Shown here in pieces: positions 13,047-22,397 of a stretch of DNA of 64,000 nucleotides; position 1 is the first letter of the stretch; every line of letters starts with the position of its first letter. The notes beneath the pieces are model-generated. The model was not told the DNA's origin and searched no databases. It saw nothing but the letters and a program-made list of their open reading frames with translations. The position numbers and the translations under genes were made by a program. Origin of the DNA: Sipunculus nudus (Eukaryota; Annelida; Sipuncula; Golfingiida; Sipunculidae); assembly GCA_026874595.1 (NCBI GenBank), contig CM049307.1, positions 75,680,643-75,744,642 on the forward strand, read 5' to 3'.

Positions 13047-14476
13047 ATGTCAGAACCGTTAGGTGCAAAGGTTGTTAATTGCTCATCTGAGGAGCAATCA
13101 GACTCTCTTTCCTTGCTGTCTCAACAACAAGGGAAAACCTGACCAAAGAAACAAGTCAGTCAGGGAGGTCTCGTAAATTAACAGTGAAAGCAAGACAGTT
13201 CAAGGAGGATGAACTGTTAAAGAAATTTTGGCGTATTCATAAAAGTCTGAGGTCCAAGATTCAAAACACCAGTAAGGAATTGAGCGAGCCCTCACAGGTG
13301 GCTGAGATACAGGGTATGATTAATGAAATTCAAAATGTGTATCATGAACTGCGAAACACTTGTACTAGTTCCCCTCCTTTGGATGTGCGCAAGGGGATTG
13401 ATAGCATTATCTCGGCTGTTAATAAGACTGTTCAATGTGCTCAGTTAGATAAAACAGACAAGTGCAGCACTAAGTCTGCTGCTTCACTTTCTTCATGCTC
13501 TGGCAAATCCTCCTCGAGATCGTCAAGATGTTCAAGGGCATCAAGCACATCTATGAAGATGAAAGAAGCAGCTGCAAGTGCAGCTGCACTCCGCATCGAG
13601 CTACAGGCTAAACAGAAGGAAGCTATACAAGAGGCCGAATTGCGAAAACTTCGACTAAAGGAAGAGGCTAGTCGGCGTGCACAATCAGACGCGTTAATGG
13701 AGCATAAAAGAAGAGAGCTTGAACAACAGAAGCTCGTTAATCAGCTTGAGATGGAAGAAGCAAAGCTTAAGATTTATCAGGAGAAATCGCCAGTGAATTC
13801 ATTGTTAAATGTTGAAACAAGTCGCACTGTCTTTGTGGAAAGAGATGAAAGCAACGCACCAGGTCTGTGCAGTGTAGAGGACTTTAAGATTCATGATGCA
13901 ACTAATGCTCCTGTTACTCATGAGACTCAAGAGTGCAAACGAGACAAAGAAACACCGGGAGTAACTGTTTTACCTTCAGGGGACTACTTTTCTGCAATTA
14001 ACTCTGCCATGGCAGCTGCGGCTGCTGTCAGTCGTCTTCCAGCACCTGAACCAACCGTATTTACTGGGGACCCCCTAACCTTCCCAGATTGGGAGGCGTC
14101 ATTTTCAATGCTAGTAGAGAGTAAGTGTATTCCCCCACAAGAAAGGATACATTATCTTAAGCGGTACTTGGGTGGACCTGCAAAGGAAGCTGTCAGTGGA
14201 TTCTTTCTTTTAAAGTCAGCAGACGCTTATGAAAGGGCCAAGGAGGTGCTGAGAAACCGGTATGGCAACTCGTTCGCTATCGCCGAGGCATTTAGGAACA
14301 AGTTAGAGTCATGGCCGCCCATAAATGGAAGGGACAACAAGGGCCTTCAGAGATTTTCAGACTTTCTGCTTCAATGTGAAGTAGCTATAACCACAATTGA
14401 CAGTCTGAATATTCTTAATGATGCCAGAGAAAACAGAAAACTACTAAAAAAAACTACCCGATTGGATTGTAGTTAG
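13047..14476 (+). CDS. BEL/Pao gag N-terminal part (disrupted)
   Basis: The first plausible ATG, at 13047, opens a short frame that stops near 13138. The main gag frame runs 13184-14476 and is open a little further upstream, so a frame change lies near 13131-13140. The main frame encodes a serine-rich stretch, a charged alanine/glutamate/lysine coiled coil (about residues 125-200 of the 430-codon frame) and a DUF1759-type capsid region near 14040-14300, recognised by FTGDPLTFPDWEASF and the KRYLGGPA motif. It leaves frame near an A8 tract at 14446-14453. Gag of this group packages element RNA. Assignment is by motif order; the breaks mean no intact protein. Confidence 0.85.
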
Positions 14477-14489
14477 ATGGAGTCGCATT

Positions 14490-14747
14490 GTGTCTCAAAC
14501 CAAGAAAACTGAAGGCTGTTATCCTTCTTTTAGTGAATTTGCTGCTTTTATTGCAAATGAAGCAGAAATTGCATGTGATCCTATCACGTCGCTAGGTGCT
14601 TTAAGGGCACATCCGAAAGAGAAAGAGGTGACCTCGGAACGATTAGACAAAAACAAGGTGCGAGGACACTCACAACAGGACTTACCAAGGAAAGGGATAA
14701 GAATGCAAAACAGTCCTGCCTATTTTGTCATAAGGACAATCATATGA
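14490..14747 (+). CDS. BEL/Pao gag middle fragment (disrupted)
   Basis: An 85-codon open stretch continues the gag region after the break at 14446-14453, linking the capsid-like part to the zinc-knuckle part. Another frame change between about 14650 and 14700 separates it from the next fragment, which overlaps its last codons. It is not an independent gene. Confidence 0.7.
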   Translation: MSQTKKTEGCYPSFSEFAAFIANEAEIACDPITSLGALRAHPKEKEVTSERLDKNKVRGHSQQDLPRKGIRMQNSPAYFVIRTII

Positions 14748-16345
14748 TCCAAAATTGCAGGAGTTTGTCGTCTAAACCATTACCCGAAAGACGTGAATAT
14801 GTAAAGAAAAAGGGACTTTGTTATGGTTGCCTCAATCAAGGACATCTGTCGAAAAATTGTCCGCAAAGATCCACATGTAAGCTTTGTAGTAAAAGACACC
14901 CCACTTCTCTATTTGTTGATCAGAAGGAAACGGGTGTTAGTAAAGGTAGTGGTGCTTCCACAGCCATTAAGCAGCAAGTGTCTTCTTCTGATGATCATCA
15001 GGAAATCATTGTAGAAAGCAAGGATGCTGTGTGCCGTAAGATTTCTGGGACTCAAGTCGGTCAGAGTGCGTCAATGGTGGTTCCAGTGTGGGTATCCAGC
15101 AAGGATCATCCTAATGAAGAATATTTAGTTTACCCACTACTTGACACCCAGTCAGATACTTCATTTATTCTGGATCATACCAGTGAAAGGCTGAATGCTC
15201 ATTCAGACCCAGTTCAACTAAAGCTAACTACAATGACCACCAGGGACCGTGTGGTGTTCTGTAGGAAATTTAAGAACTTACAAGTACGTGGATTCGACTC
15301 CAACAAGATAATTGATCTACCCTTGGTCTACACTAGAGAATTTATTCCAGTAGACCAATCTCATATTCCCACACCAGACATGGCCAGAGCTTGGCCTCAT
15401 TTGAAAGGCATTGCACATAGAATACCTTCATTTCAGGACTGCGAGGTTGGATTGCTGCTAGGCTACAATTGTCCACAGGCTTTAGCCCCTCTAAATTGTT
15501 TGATAGGTGACGGAAACCAACCCTTTGCAGTGGAAACTGAACTCGGATGGAGTTTAGTTGGCAACATGGGAGAGATTGAAGATTCTGGAGATGCTATTGG
15601 AACTACCCATAAGGTGATCACAAAACAGGTGCCGACCAGTTTTTGTATATGTCAGAGTGATCCAAACGTATCAACTGAAGCTCGGCATGCTCACTGCGAA
15701 GTTCATTTTGTGTGTAAGACTGCAATAAGAGAGAAATGTGCAGCCCCCCATGACATTAGTAGAATACTGGAATCTGATTTTTCGGAGAGGAAAGAGGGGA
15801 ACACTATTATGTCTCAAGATGATCTGCGGTTCCTTAAGATACTCGGGGAAGGCATCAGTCAGCAAAGGGATGGTCACTACACTATGCCACTACCATTCAG
15901 AAATGGCAGTCCTAACTTACCCAACAATAAGGTGATGGCAATTCGGCGTTTAGATCTTCTCAAAAGGAGATTTAAGAATGATCCTAAATATTTTGAAGAC
16001 TACAAGAACTTTGTGGAAGGGATGATTCAGCGTGATGAGGTGGAGGAAGTCCCACAGGAGGAGCTTCAAACTGAATCAGTTTGGTTCATACCACACCACG
16101 CAGTTTTTCACCCCAAAAAGCCTGGCAAGATGAGAGTTGTTTATGATTGTAGTGCTAGGTACAAGGGAATCAGCTTAAATGACCACCTGCTCCAAGGACC
16201 TGAGTTGACCAATATACTGATTGGCGTACTTTGCAGATTTCGCCAAGGACCGATCGCAGTAATGTGCGATATAGAGAAGATGCTCTACCAGTTTAGAGTA
16301 GACTTAAAACAGAGATTATCTTCGATTTTTGTGGTGGCACAATAG
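14744..16345 (+). CDS. BEL/Pao zinc knuckle, protease and reverse transcriptase N-part (disrupted)
   Basis: This 533-codon frame starts within the nucleocapsid-like region. A CCHC zinc knuckle (Cys26-x2-Cys29-x4-His34-x4-Cys39) is clear. The retropepsin-like DUF1758 region follows, with PLLDTQSD near 15139-15159 carrying the catalytic Asp in the DTQ variant usual for this group. The reverse transcriptase then begins: VWFIPHHAVFHP and RVVYDCSA near 16078-16155, and the first catalytic-Asp region CDIEKM near 16264. The frame is lost near 16306-16312, in the middle of the reverse transcriptase. Confidence 0.9.
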   Translation: MIQNCRSLSSKPLPERREYVKKKGLCYGCLNQGHLSKNCPQRSTCKLCSKRHPTSLFVDQKETGVSKGSGASTAIKQQVSSSDDHQEIIVESKDAVCRKISGTQVGQSASMVVPVWVSSKDHPNEEYLVYPLLDTQSDTSFILDHTSERLNAHSDPVQLKLTTMTTRDRVVFCRKFKNLQVRGFDSNKIIDLPLVYTREFIPVDQSHIPTPDMARAWPHLKGIAHRIPSFQDCEVGLLLGYNCPQALAPLNCLIGDGNQPFAVETELGWSLVGNMGEIEDSGDAIGTTHKVITKQVPTSFCICQSDPNVSTEARHAHCEVHFVCKTAIREKCAAPHDISRILESDFSERKEGNTIMSQDDLRFLKILGEGISQQRDGHYTMPLPFRNGSPNLPNNKVMAIRRLDLLKRRFKNDPKYFEDYKNFVEGMIQRDEVEEVPQEELQTESVWFIPHHAVFHPKKPGKMRVVYDCSARYKGISLNDHLLQGPELTNILIGVLCRFRQGPIAVMCDIEKMLYQFRVDLKQRLSSIFVVAQ

Positions 16346-18260
16346 CAACATTGACACTGAACCCAAAGAATATCGTTTGAAAGTCCACTTTTTTGGCGCG
16401 GCTTCGTCTCCTGGATGTGCCAATTTCGGTCTTAAGAGACTTGCCAGTGATTACAAGGAAAGACATGGTATGGATGCAGCAAGATTTGTTGAACGAAACT
16501 TTTATGTTGATGATGGACTGAAAAGTGTGGAAACTGAAACTGATGTGATTACTTTGATAAGGAACACTCGCGCTTTGTGTTCAGAGGGAAAGTTACGTCT
16601 TCATAAGTTCATTTGTAACAGCCGTAAGGTTATGGAGACCATTCCCCAGTCCGAACGTGCTGAAGAGATCAAGGATTTGAATCTTGCGTTTGATGAATTG
16701 CCCATAGAACGTGTTCTCGGTATTGAATGGTGCATTGAATCAGATGAATTCCAGTTTAGACTCGTTTTGAAGGATCAACCACTAACACGTCGCGGTATTC
16801 TGTCGACCATAGGGTCCATATATGATCCGCTTGGACTCCTTGCACCCTTCACTCTCAAAGGAAAACAGATCCTGCAGACACTGTGCAGGAATGGAACTGA
16901 TTGGGATGAACCAGTACCGGATGAATTGTGTCAGAGTTGGAAGCATTGGACAGCTGAATTGCCAGAATTAGCAAAGTTAAAGATACCTAGGTGTTTTAAG
17001 CCAAGGCAATTTGAAAATGTTAAGCATGTTCAACTGCATCATTTCTCTGATGCTAGCCTAAAGGGCTACGGACAGTGCACATATATACGCCTTGTGGATG
17101 ACAAGGGTCAAATACACTGTTCCTTGGTGGTTGGGAAAGCAAGAGTGACACCGCTACGATCTATCACAGTACCACGACTAGAACTGCTAGCAGCGGTAGT
17201 CTCTGTTAAGATAAGTAAAATGCTGAGACAGGAACTTGACTACAGCGACATTGAGGAATTTTTCTGGACGAATTCCAAGGTTGTTATAGGATATATCGGA
17301 AATGATTCGCGCCGGTTTCACATCTTTGTTTCCAACCGTGTGCAACAAATCAGGGATGTTAGTGATCCCAAACATTGGAGATATGTTTTATCCGAAGAAA
17401 ATCCTGCGGATTATGCTTCACGAGGGCTAAGTGCAGTTGAATTAAGCGAGTCCAATTGGTTCAAAGGACCACAATTCTTGTGGGAGGATACAATCCGTCC
17501 CGCTGATCCTGTTGTATATGACATTGACCTGAATGACCCGGAGGTCATTAAATCACATGTACATGCCATAACATCTGAACCAGCCTCGTCAATGTTAGAC
17601 CGTTTTGGGAAATTTTCTTCTTGGACATCACTCACAAGAACTGTTGTGATATTACAAAGGTTTATCAGAAGGAGAAAGTCATGTAATCTTTCTCCGAGTA
17701 GAGTTATAGAAGATCAGAAGCTCGTTGAATGTACAGTTATAAAGACCTTGCAACATGAAGCATTCGCGGATGAGATAAGATCTCTGAAATCTGGTGCAAA
17801 GAACAGAGAACCAAGGATAAATCGTAAGAGCATCCTTCATAAGCTGAACCCATTTCTTGATGAATATGGAATATTACGGGTGGGAGGAAGGCTGAGAGCA
17901 TTCTCTTTATGCCAGAACATTAAGTACCCTGTGATCTTACCTAAGAAAACTGTTATTACAGACTTGATTATCAAACATCATCACGAGTTGACTGCTCACC
18001 AAGTACGAAGTATGACTGTGAGCGCCTTAAGATCCAGAGGCTATTGGATTATTGGTTGTAGTTCTGCGGTGTCCTCGTGTATTTTCAAATGTGTTCAATG
18101 TAGAAGGCTAAGAGGTCAAGCTCATGGTCAACAAATGGCTGATTTGCCTAAGGAAAGACTTGAACCATCGCCGCCATTCACGTATTGCGGAATAGATTGC
18201 TTTGGTCCGTTTTATGTTCGTGAGGGACGCAAAGAACAAAAAAACGATACGGACTCCTAG
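16329..18260 (+). CDS. BEL/Pao reverse transcriptase C-part, RNase H and integrase N-part (disrupted)
   Basis: This 643-codon frame overlaps the preceding fragment and continues the polymerase: FGAASSPGCANFGLKR, then the catalytic FYVDDG at about 16501-16515. The Peptidase_A17-type region follows (GILSTIGSIYDPLGLLAP), then RNase H with HHFSDAS near 17038. The integrase zinc-binding region (HHHELTAH, then CVQC) lies near 17970-18110. The first catalytic Asp of the core is in CGIDCFGPF near 18187. The frame is lost at an A7 tract, 18238-18244, inside the integrase core. Confidence 0.93.
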   Translation: MWWHNSNIDTEPKEYRLKVHFFGAASSPGCANFGLKRLASDYKERHGMDAARFVERNFYVDDGLKSVETETDVITLIRNTRALCSEGKLRLHKFICNSRKVMETIPQSERAEEIKDLNLAFDELPIERVLGIEWCIESDEFQFRLVLKDQPLTRRGILSTIGSIYDPLGLLAPFTLKGKQILQTLCRNGTDWDEPVPDELCQSWKHWTAELPELAKLKIPRCFKPRQFENVKHVQLHHFSDASLKGYGQCTYIRLVDDKGQIHCSLVVGKARVTPLRSITVPRLELLAAVVSVKISKMLRQELDYSDIEEFFWTNSKVVIGYIGNDSRRFHIFVSNRVQQIRDVSDPKHWRYVLSEENPADYASRGLSAVELSESNWFKGPQFLWEDTIRPADPVVYDIDLNDPEVIKSHVHAITSEPASSMLDRFGKFSSWTSLTRTVVILQRFIRRRKSCNLSPSRVIEDQKLVECTVIKTLQHEAFADEIRSLKSGAKNREPRINRKSILHKLNPFLDEYGILRVGGRLRAFSLCQNIKYPVILPKKTVITDLIIKHHHELTAHQVRSMTVSALRSRGYWIIGCSSAVSSCIFKCVQCRRLRGQAHGQQMADLPKERLEPSPPFTYCGIDCFGPFYVREGRKEQKNDTDS

Positions 18261-19120
18261 TGACATGTATGACGTCAAGAGCTGTGCATTTAGAACTGCT
18301 AAATGACATGTCTACAGATTCATTCATTAATAGTCTTAGGTGTCTGATTGCGTTGAGAGGCCCGGTGAGACAGATCAGATGTGATCAAGGTACAAACTTC
18401 GTGGGCGCCAACAACGAGCTCAAGCAAGCGTTCCAAGAGATCAATGAGAAAGAACTCTCAGCTCGATTGTTAGCGTATGAGTGTGATTTTGTCTTTAACG
18501 CGCCTTCATCCAGCCATATGGGAGGGGTATGGGAGCGCCAGATTCGGACTGTTCGAGCCATCCTGACAAACATTCTTGTTCAGTCTGGCACCCAACTCGA
18601 CACGTCATCGTTGAGGACGTTCTTATATGAAACGATGGCAATAGTAAATAGCCGACCCCTCGCCACAGCAAATCTTTACTGTGCTCCAGCTCCACTTACA
18701 CCCAACCATTTATTGACAATGAAGACCAGCATTGCGATGCCACCCCCAGGAAACTTTCCAAAGGAAGACCTCTATGCACAGAAAAGATTGAGGAGAATAC
18801 AGTACTTGGCAAATGAGTTTTGGTCAAGATCGCGTAAAGAATACTTGCTAAACTTACAAATAAGGCAGAAATGGAATAACAAGCGGAGGAACCTTCGTGT
18901 TGGGGATATTGTCACTTTGAGAGAGGATGAGCTTCCTAGGGGTCAGTGGAAACTAGCCAAGGTGGTTGAGACTTTTCCTGAGAAAGATGACTTGGTTAGG
19001 AAAGTTAAGGTCCTCGTCGGAGACTGGGCTTTGGATAAATATGGTAAAAGACTTAGTAAGGTTTCTTTTTTAGTAAGGCCTGTTCACAAACTTACACTGC
19101 TACTTGAACATAATGGTTAA
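18260..19120 (+). CDS. BEL/Pao integrase core and C-terminus (disrupted)
   Basis: A 286-codon frame with SRAVHLELL, the second catalytic Asp in CDQGTNFVGA near 18381 and the catalytic Glu in GGVWERQIR near 18529. It ends in a DUF5641-type domain (FWSRSRKEYL, LRVGDIVTL, RGQWKLAKV) and a TAA at 19118. It is separated from the preceding fragment only by the frame change at the A7 tract. Confidence 0.92.
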   Translation: MTCMTSRAVHLELLNDMSTDSFINSLRCLIALRGPVRQIRCDQGTNFVGANNELKQAFQEINEKELSARLLAYECDFVFNAPSSSHMGGVWERQIRTVRAILTNILVQSGTQLDTSSLRTFLYETMAIVNSRPLATANLYCAPAPLTPNHLLTMKTSIAMPPPGNFPKEDLYAQKRLRRIQYLANEFWSRSRKEYLLNLQIRQKWNNKRRNLRVGDIVTLREDELPRGQWKLAKVVETFPEKDDLVRKVKVLVGDWALDKYGKRLSKVSFLVRPVHKLTLLLEHNG

Positions 19121-19249
19121 TTATTTTCAGGATTGTTCATTTTGTTGAATTGGTAATATGTATTGTTAGGTCAAATGTGATCTTCAGGTCAGGTAGAGGT
19201 CGTTTAATGGTAATTAAGTATATGATTATTGAAATCCAAGTGTGATTTC

Positions 19250-19258
19250 TGGGGGGAG
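19250..19258 (+). promoter_or_regulatory. polypurine tract of the BEL element
   Basis: GGGGGGAG lies immediately upstream of the right LTR's initial TG, where plus-strand priming occurs in LTR elements. Confidence 0.75.
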
Positions 19259-19770
19259 TGAAGCTGATGTGAGCCACACACTAGTCTATGGTAACGTATG
19301 CGGTCAGAAAACTTCAGCTTAAAATTTGTATTACGTCACTGGACAATGTAGTTCCCGGTGGAAGTTCTTATGTTAATATGTTAGATTAATGTCTGTCATG
19401 TAATATTTGCGTTGTTTAGTTTAATCCAGCAGGTTAAAGGTTTACATATGTGTTTACCTGTAAAGAAGCGTTCCTTTAATAGTTTTGTAACTTTGGTATT
19501 ACTGCGCAAAAGTGACGGAGCGCCAAGAAGCGAGTATGGCGGAATTGGTAGCTCTTGGGCAAAAAGCGTATCTTTTCGAGCCAGTGTGTGGATCTTACTA
19601 TGATTAACCTGTGTAATTCGAGCTCATAGACAATCCTAGGCGCTATATACGGCAACAAGTTTTTCACGGTGTTGTACTGAGCTGATGATGTACTACTACT
19701 TCATGCAGTATGTATTAAAGCCATTGCAACAGCAGTCCAAATCAGCGTTGTATATATGGTGCCGCGTGGA
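19259..19770 (+). repeat. 3' LTR of the BEL element
   Basis: The first 199 bp (19259-19457) match the 5' LTR almost perfectly. The LTR probably continues to about 19770, because the (TA)n target tract resumes only there and an ATTAAA hexamer near 19712 would suit the U3-R region. The exact end is uncertain. Confidence 0.7.
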
Positions 19771-20081
19771 TTATAATATATATATATATATATAAATATA
19801 TATATATATATTATATTTATATAGTGGGTCGTAACGTGACCCTAATGAAAGGGGGGGGGGGGCAGTACTTATAAGGGGATGCGAAGGGACAAAGCCCCCG
19901 AAGGGGGAAGGTGTGTCCCCCTCCAACGGTATTGAAAAGTTTTAAAACTTTATGTACATAGGCCTACAACTGCATTCTGGTGCTTTTTTGCTGTCATTTA
20001 TTGGTCAATGCTTACGTAGATAAAAAATATATCAACTTTTCAATAAGCTGCACCCTGCCCCCCCCCCCCGATGCTCCGGCA

Positions 20082-20135
<54 letters not shown>
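19771..20135. repeat. (TA)n tracts with poly-G and poly-C runs
   Basis: (TA)n at about 19775-19815 and 20083-20134, a G12 run at 19851-19862 and a C run near 20058. No coding signal. Confidence 0.85.
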
Positions 20136-20136
<1 letters not shown>

Positions 20137-22191
20137 TGGTACTGGTACTCCTTATGTTTCCTCCCCCAAGCCCCATAGGTTTCGTCGCCTATGAGGCTAT
20201 GACCCTGATGACTGATAAATTATGAATACATATTTTCTGTTCCTCACTTTATCAGAACAAGCCCAAATAACAAGCCACAATATCAAGTAAATCAGCTGAC
20301 GCTTGTATTGCATGTCCTCATCATTCTTCCCTTGCATACAATATCATATTGAATGGTGGCCATTTTCCAGGCCACGTGTGTATACGTCAAGTGCAGTCGA
20401 TCCATCTGACACACGACTCTCTCGATCTGCTATTAGAGGGGCGGATCCAAGATTTTTTGTTTGTGTTGGGGGGGGGGGGGGGGGGGGAGGGTGTTACTAT
20501 TACAACGAGGAACTTATATTATTTTAAAAAGCAATCTAAAATTCTCGCATGGTGGGTGGGGGTGCTAAATGTAATTTGTTTCCTCAAGTCGGGAGGGAGG
20601 GCTAACACAACCCGAATGTCATGAATATTTAAATACATTTGAACATGCTATATATTATTTGAATAAATACAAAATCACCGGTCCTGCTCCTGTTTCTTTT
20701 AATTGTATAATTATCTCACAGCCTGTTTCTCATTTTGAAAATAAACCACAACTGTCGACCCCTCTCAACCAATATAACACTGTTTCCTCATTCCTTCCTC
20801 TTGGCTCCTTAGTTAAATAAGACATCCAAATAGACCGGTATAAATACATAATCTGACAATATGTTTCAGTGTCTGTTAGATTACATATACTGGTTCGGTC
20901 CATGCAAGACATTCATACAATCCACGAAACTAGTTAATTTGAGCCCGAACTTTCTGTTCATTCCTCTCCTGTATGTGTGCGCTTAACCATTTTCAATGTT
21001 CCACAGAAAACATTCCTTGTTGAGCACGCAGCTAGTAAATATATGTCAAAGGTATTGAATATACAGGCGACCAATGGGCCATGGCGCTCAGCGTAATTTG
21101 ACACATCACGCAAGACCACAACACACACACATATATATACATGTAAATATACGTCACAGTGATGTAATTACGGGTAAACGGTAAAAGCTAGGCTAGTTAA
21201 CCTGGACCGGTCGATCGGCATGTGACGTTTGAACATCTTAAGCCTGATGGTTACGACTTGTTCTCTGCATGTTTCCATTCTTAAGCAGAGACCCAGGGGT
21301 GACGGTCTCATGTTCATGATGACAATAAAATGTAGGAGTTCAAATTAAAAATATTATTTCAGCTGTTGTTCAGTATATAACTGGTGTCACCAAGAGTTTA
21401 AATCTGCACAAAATATAATTTATACAGCAGGTGTCATCTTCCGAAGCTTACATCCGTATACCAGTTGCAGGACCAATTAATATTCATGCAAAAGTTCGGT
21501 GTCAACTGAGGTATTTGGCTTCATATATATTAGTGGTGTGTCGATTAATCGATGGTTGGTCGTTTTCTTTTAAACCAATTAAATCGATTGCATTTTTGCA
21601 TAAGTGATTGAAAAAGATAATATGTATGCACATGCAAAGAATCTAAATCTGTCAGACTGAGAGATAAACGAACACAAGTAACGAACAGCACCAAACGGAA
21701 CCTTGCGCAGCCAGTAATCGTCCGACGGCAAGTCGACCTTGGATGCGGATGGACTGAAGGTTTCATTATGAATACCGGTGTACATGTAAGGCTAAATACT
21801 GGGGTCAATATTTTACGTACTAGTATGCAGCAGATGTCAAGGTAATATAGAAAGTAAATAAAATAGTCGAGGCTCATGTATACATGTTTATGGTTAGGTA
21901 TTGTTACAAAAAGCTTATTCTTTGGCTAGTAATCTCAATCAACGTCTCAAAAGTTCCTTTCATGACGACAGACAGGACATATTCTTTTAGACATTTGATA
22001 ACAGGCGGTGATGGATGAACCAGATAAAAGAAATCTGCGTAAAAACCGAGAAACTGTTAGTAGGGCCACTTGTCCAATGCAAATATACTTCAAGGGCAAA
22101 TTTTATGATAATCCATCCGGGTGCTCCTGAGAAATACTGGATTTCCCGGGAACTCCCTGAAATTTTGTATCAGTTACATGTATTTGGGTCA
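20136..22191. other. intergenic; GGATCC-type repeat end and poly-G tract
   Basis: AGGGGCGGATCCAAG near 20438 followed by a G20 run at 20468-20487 resembles the end of a GGATCC repeat family. The remainder is AT-rich with no supported gene; open frames near 21545-21877 have no homology I recognise. Confidence 0.5.
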
Positions 22192-22197
22192 TTTATT
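22192..22197 (-). terminator. candidate poly(A) signal of the GT61 gene
   Basis: AATAAA on the minus strand, about 200 nt past the stop codon of the glycosyltransferase gene. Confidence 0.4.
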
Positions 22198-22397
22198 AAC
22201 AGGTTACGATTTCTGACTCGTTAATATGGTTAATGCATGGGCGGCCGACCGGACACCTGGGCGGAACAAGGAACTCTCTACATATGAGATGAATTTAAGC
22301 CAGCTGACCTCAAATGGAATTAGTCTGCGCTGCGTACCTGTCGTCTGCTAACCAGTGTTACCTTGGCAACAGTCGTCAGGGGCGGGGTTTATGCAAA

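Larger units (their letters stand above)
12144..19770 (+). mobile_element. BEL/Pao LTR retrotransposon (frameshifted)
   Basis: A 7.6 kb element: left LTR, repeat-rich leader, gag, protease, reverse transcriptase, RNase H, integrase, purine tract and right LTR in the BEL/Pao order. Family marks are a DUF1759-type capsid region, a DTQSD protease motif, the YVDD reverse transcriptase, the Peptidase_A17-type region after it, an integrase zinc finger and core, and a DUF5641-type C-terminus. The single long frame expected for gag-pol is interrupted by about five frame changes (near 13131-13140, 14446-14453, 14650-14700, 16306-16312 and 18238-18244), so this copy cannot encode an intact polyprotein as written. 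The right boundary is set by the (TA)n tract and is approximate. Confidence 0.95.

Noticed and set aside
20303-20624. Overlapping glycine-rich open frames
   Set aside because: They depend on a poly-G run at 20468-20487 and have no other gene-like property.
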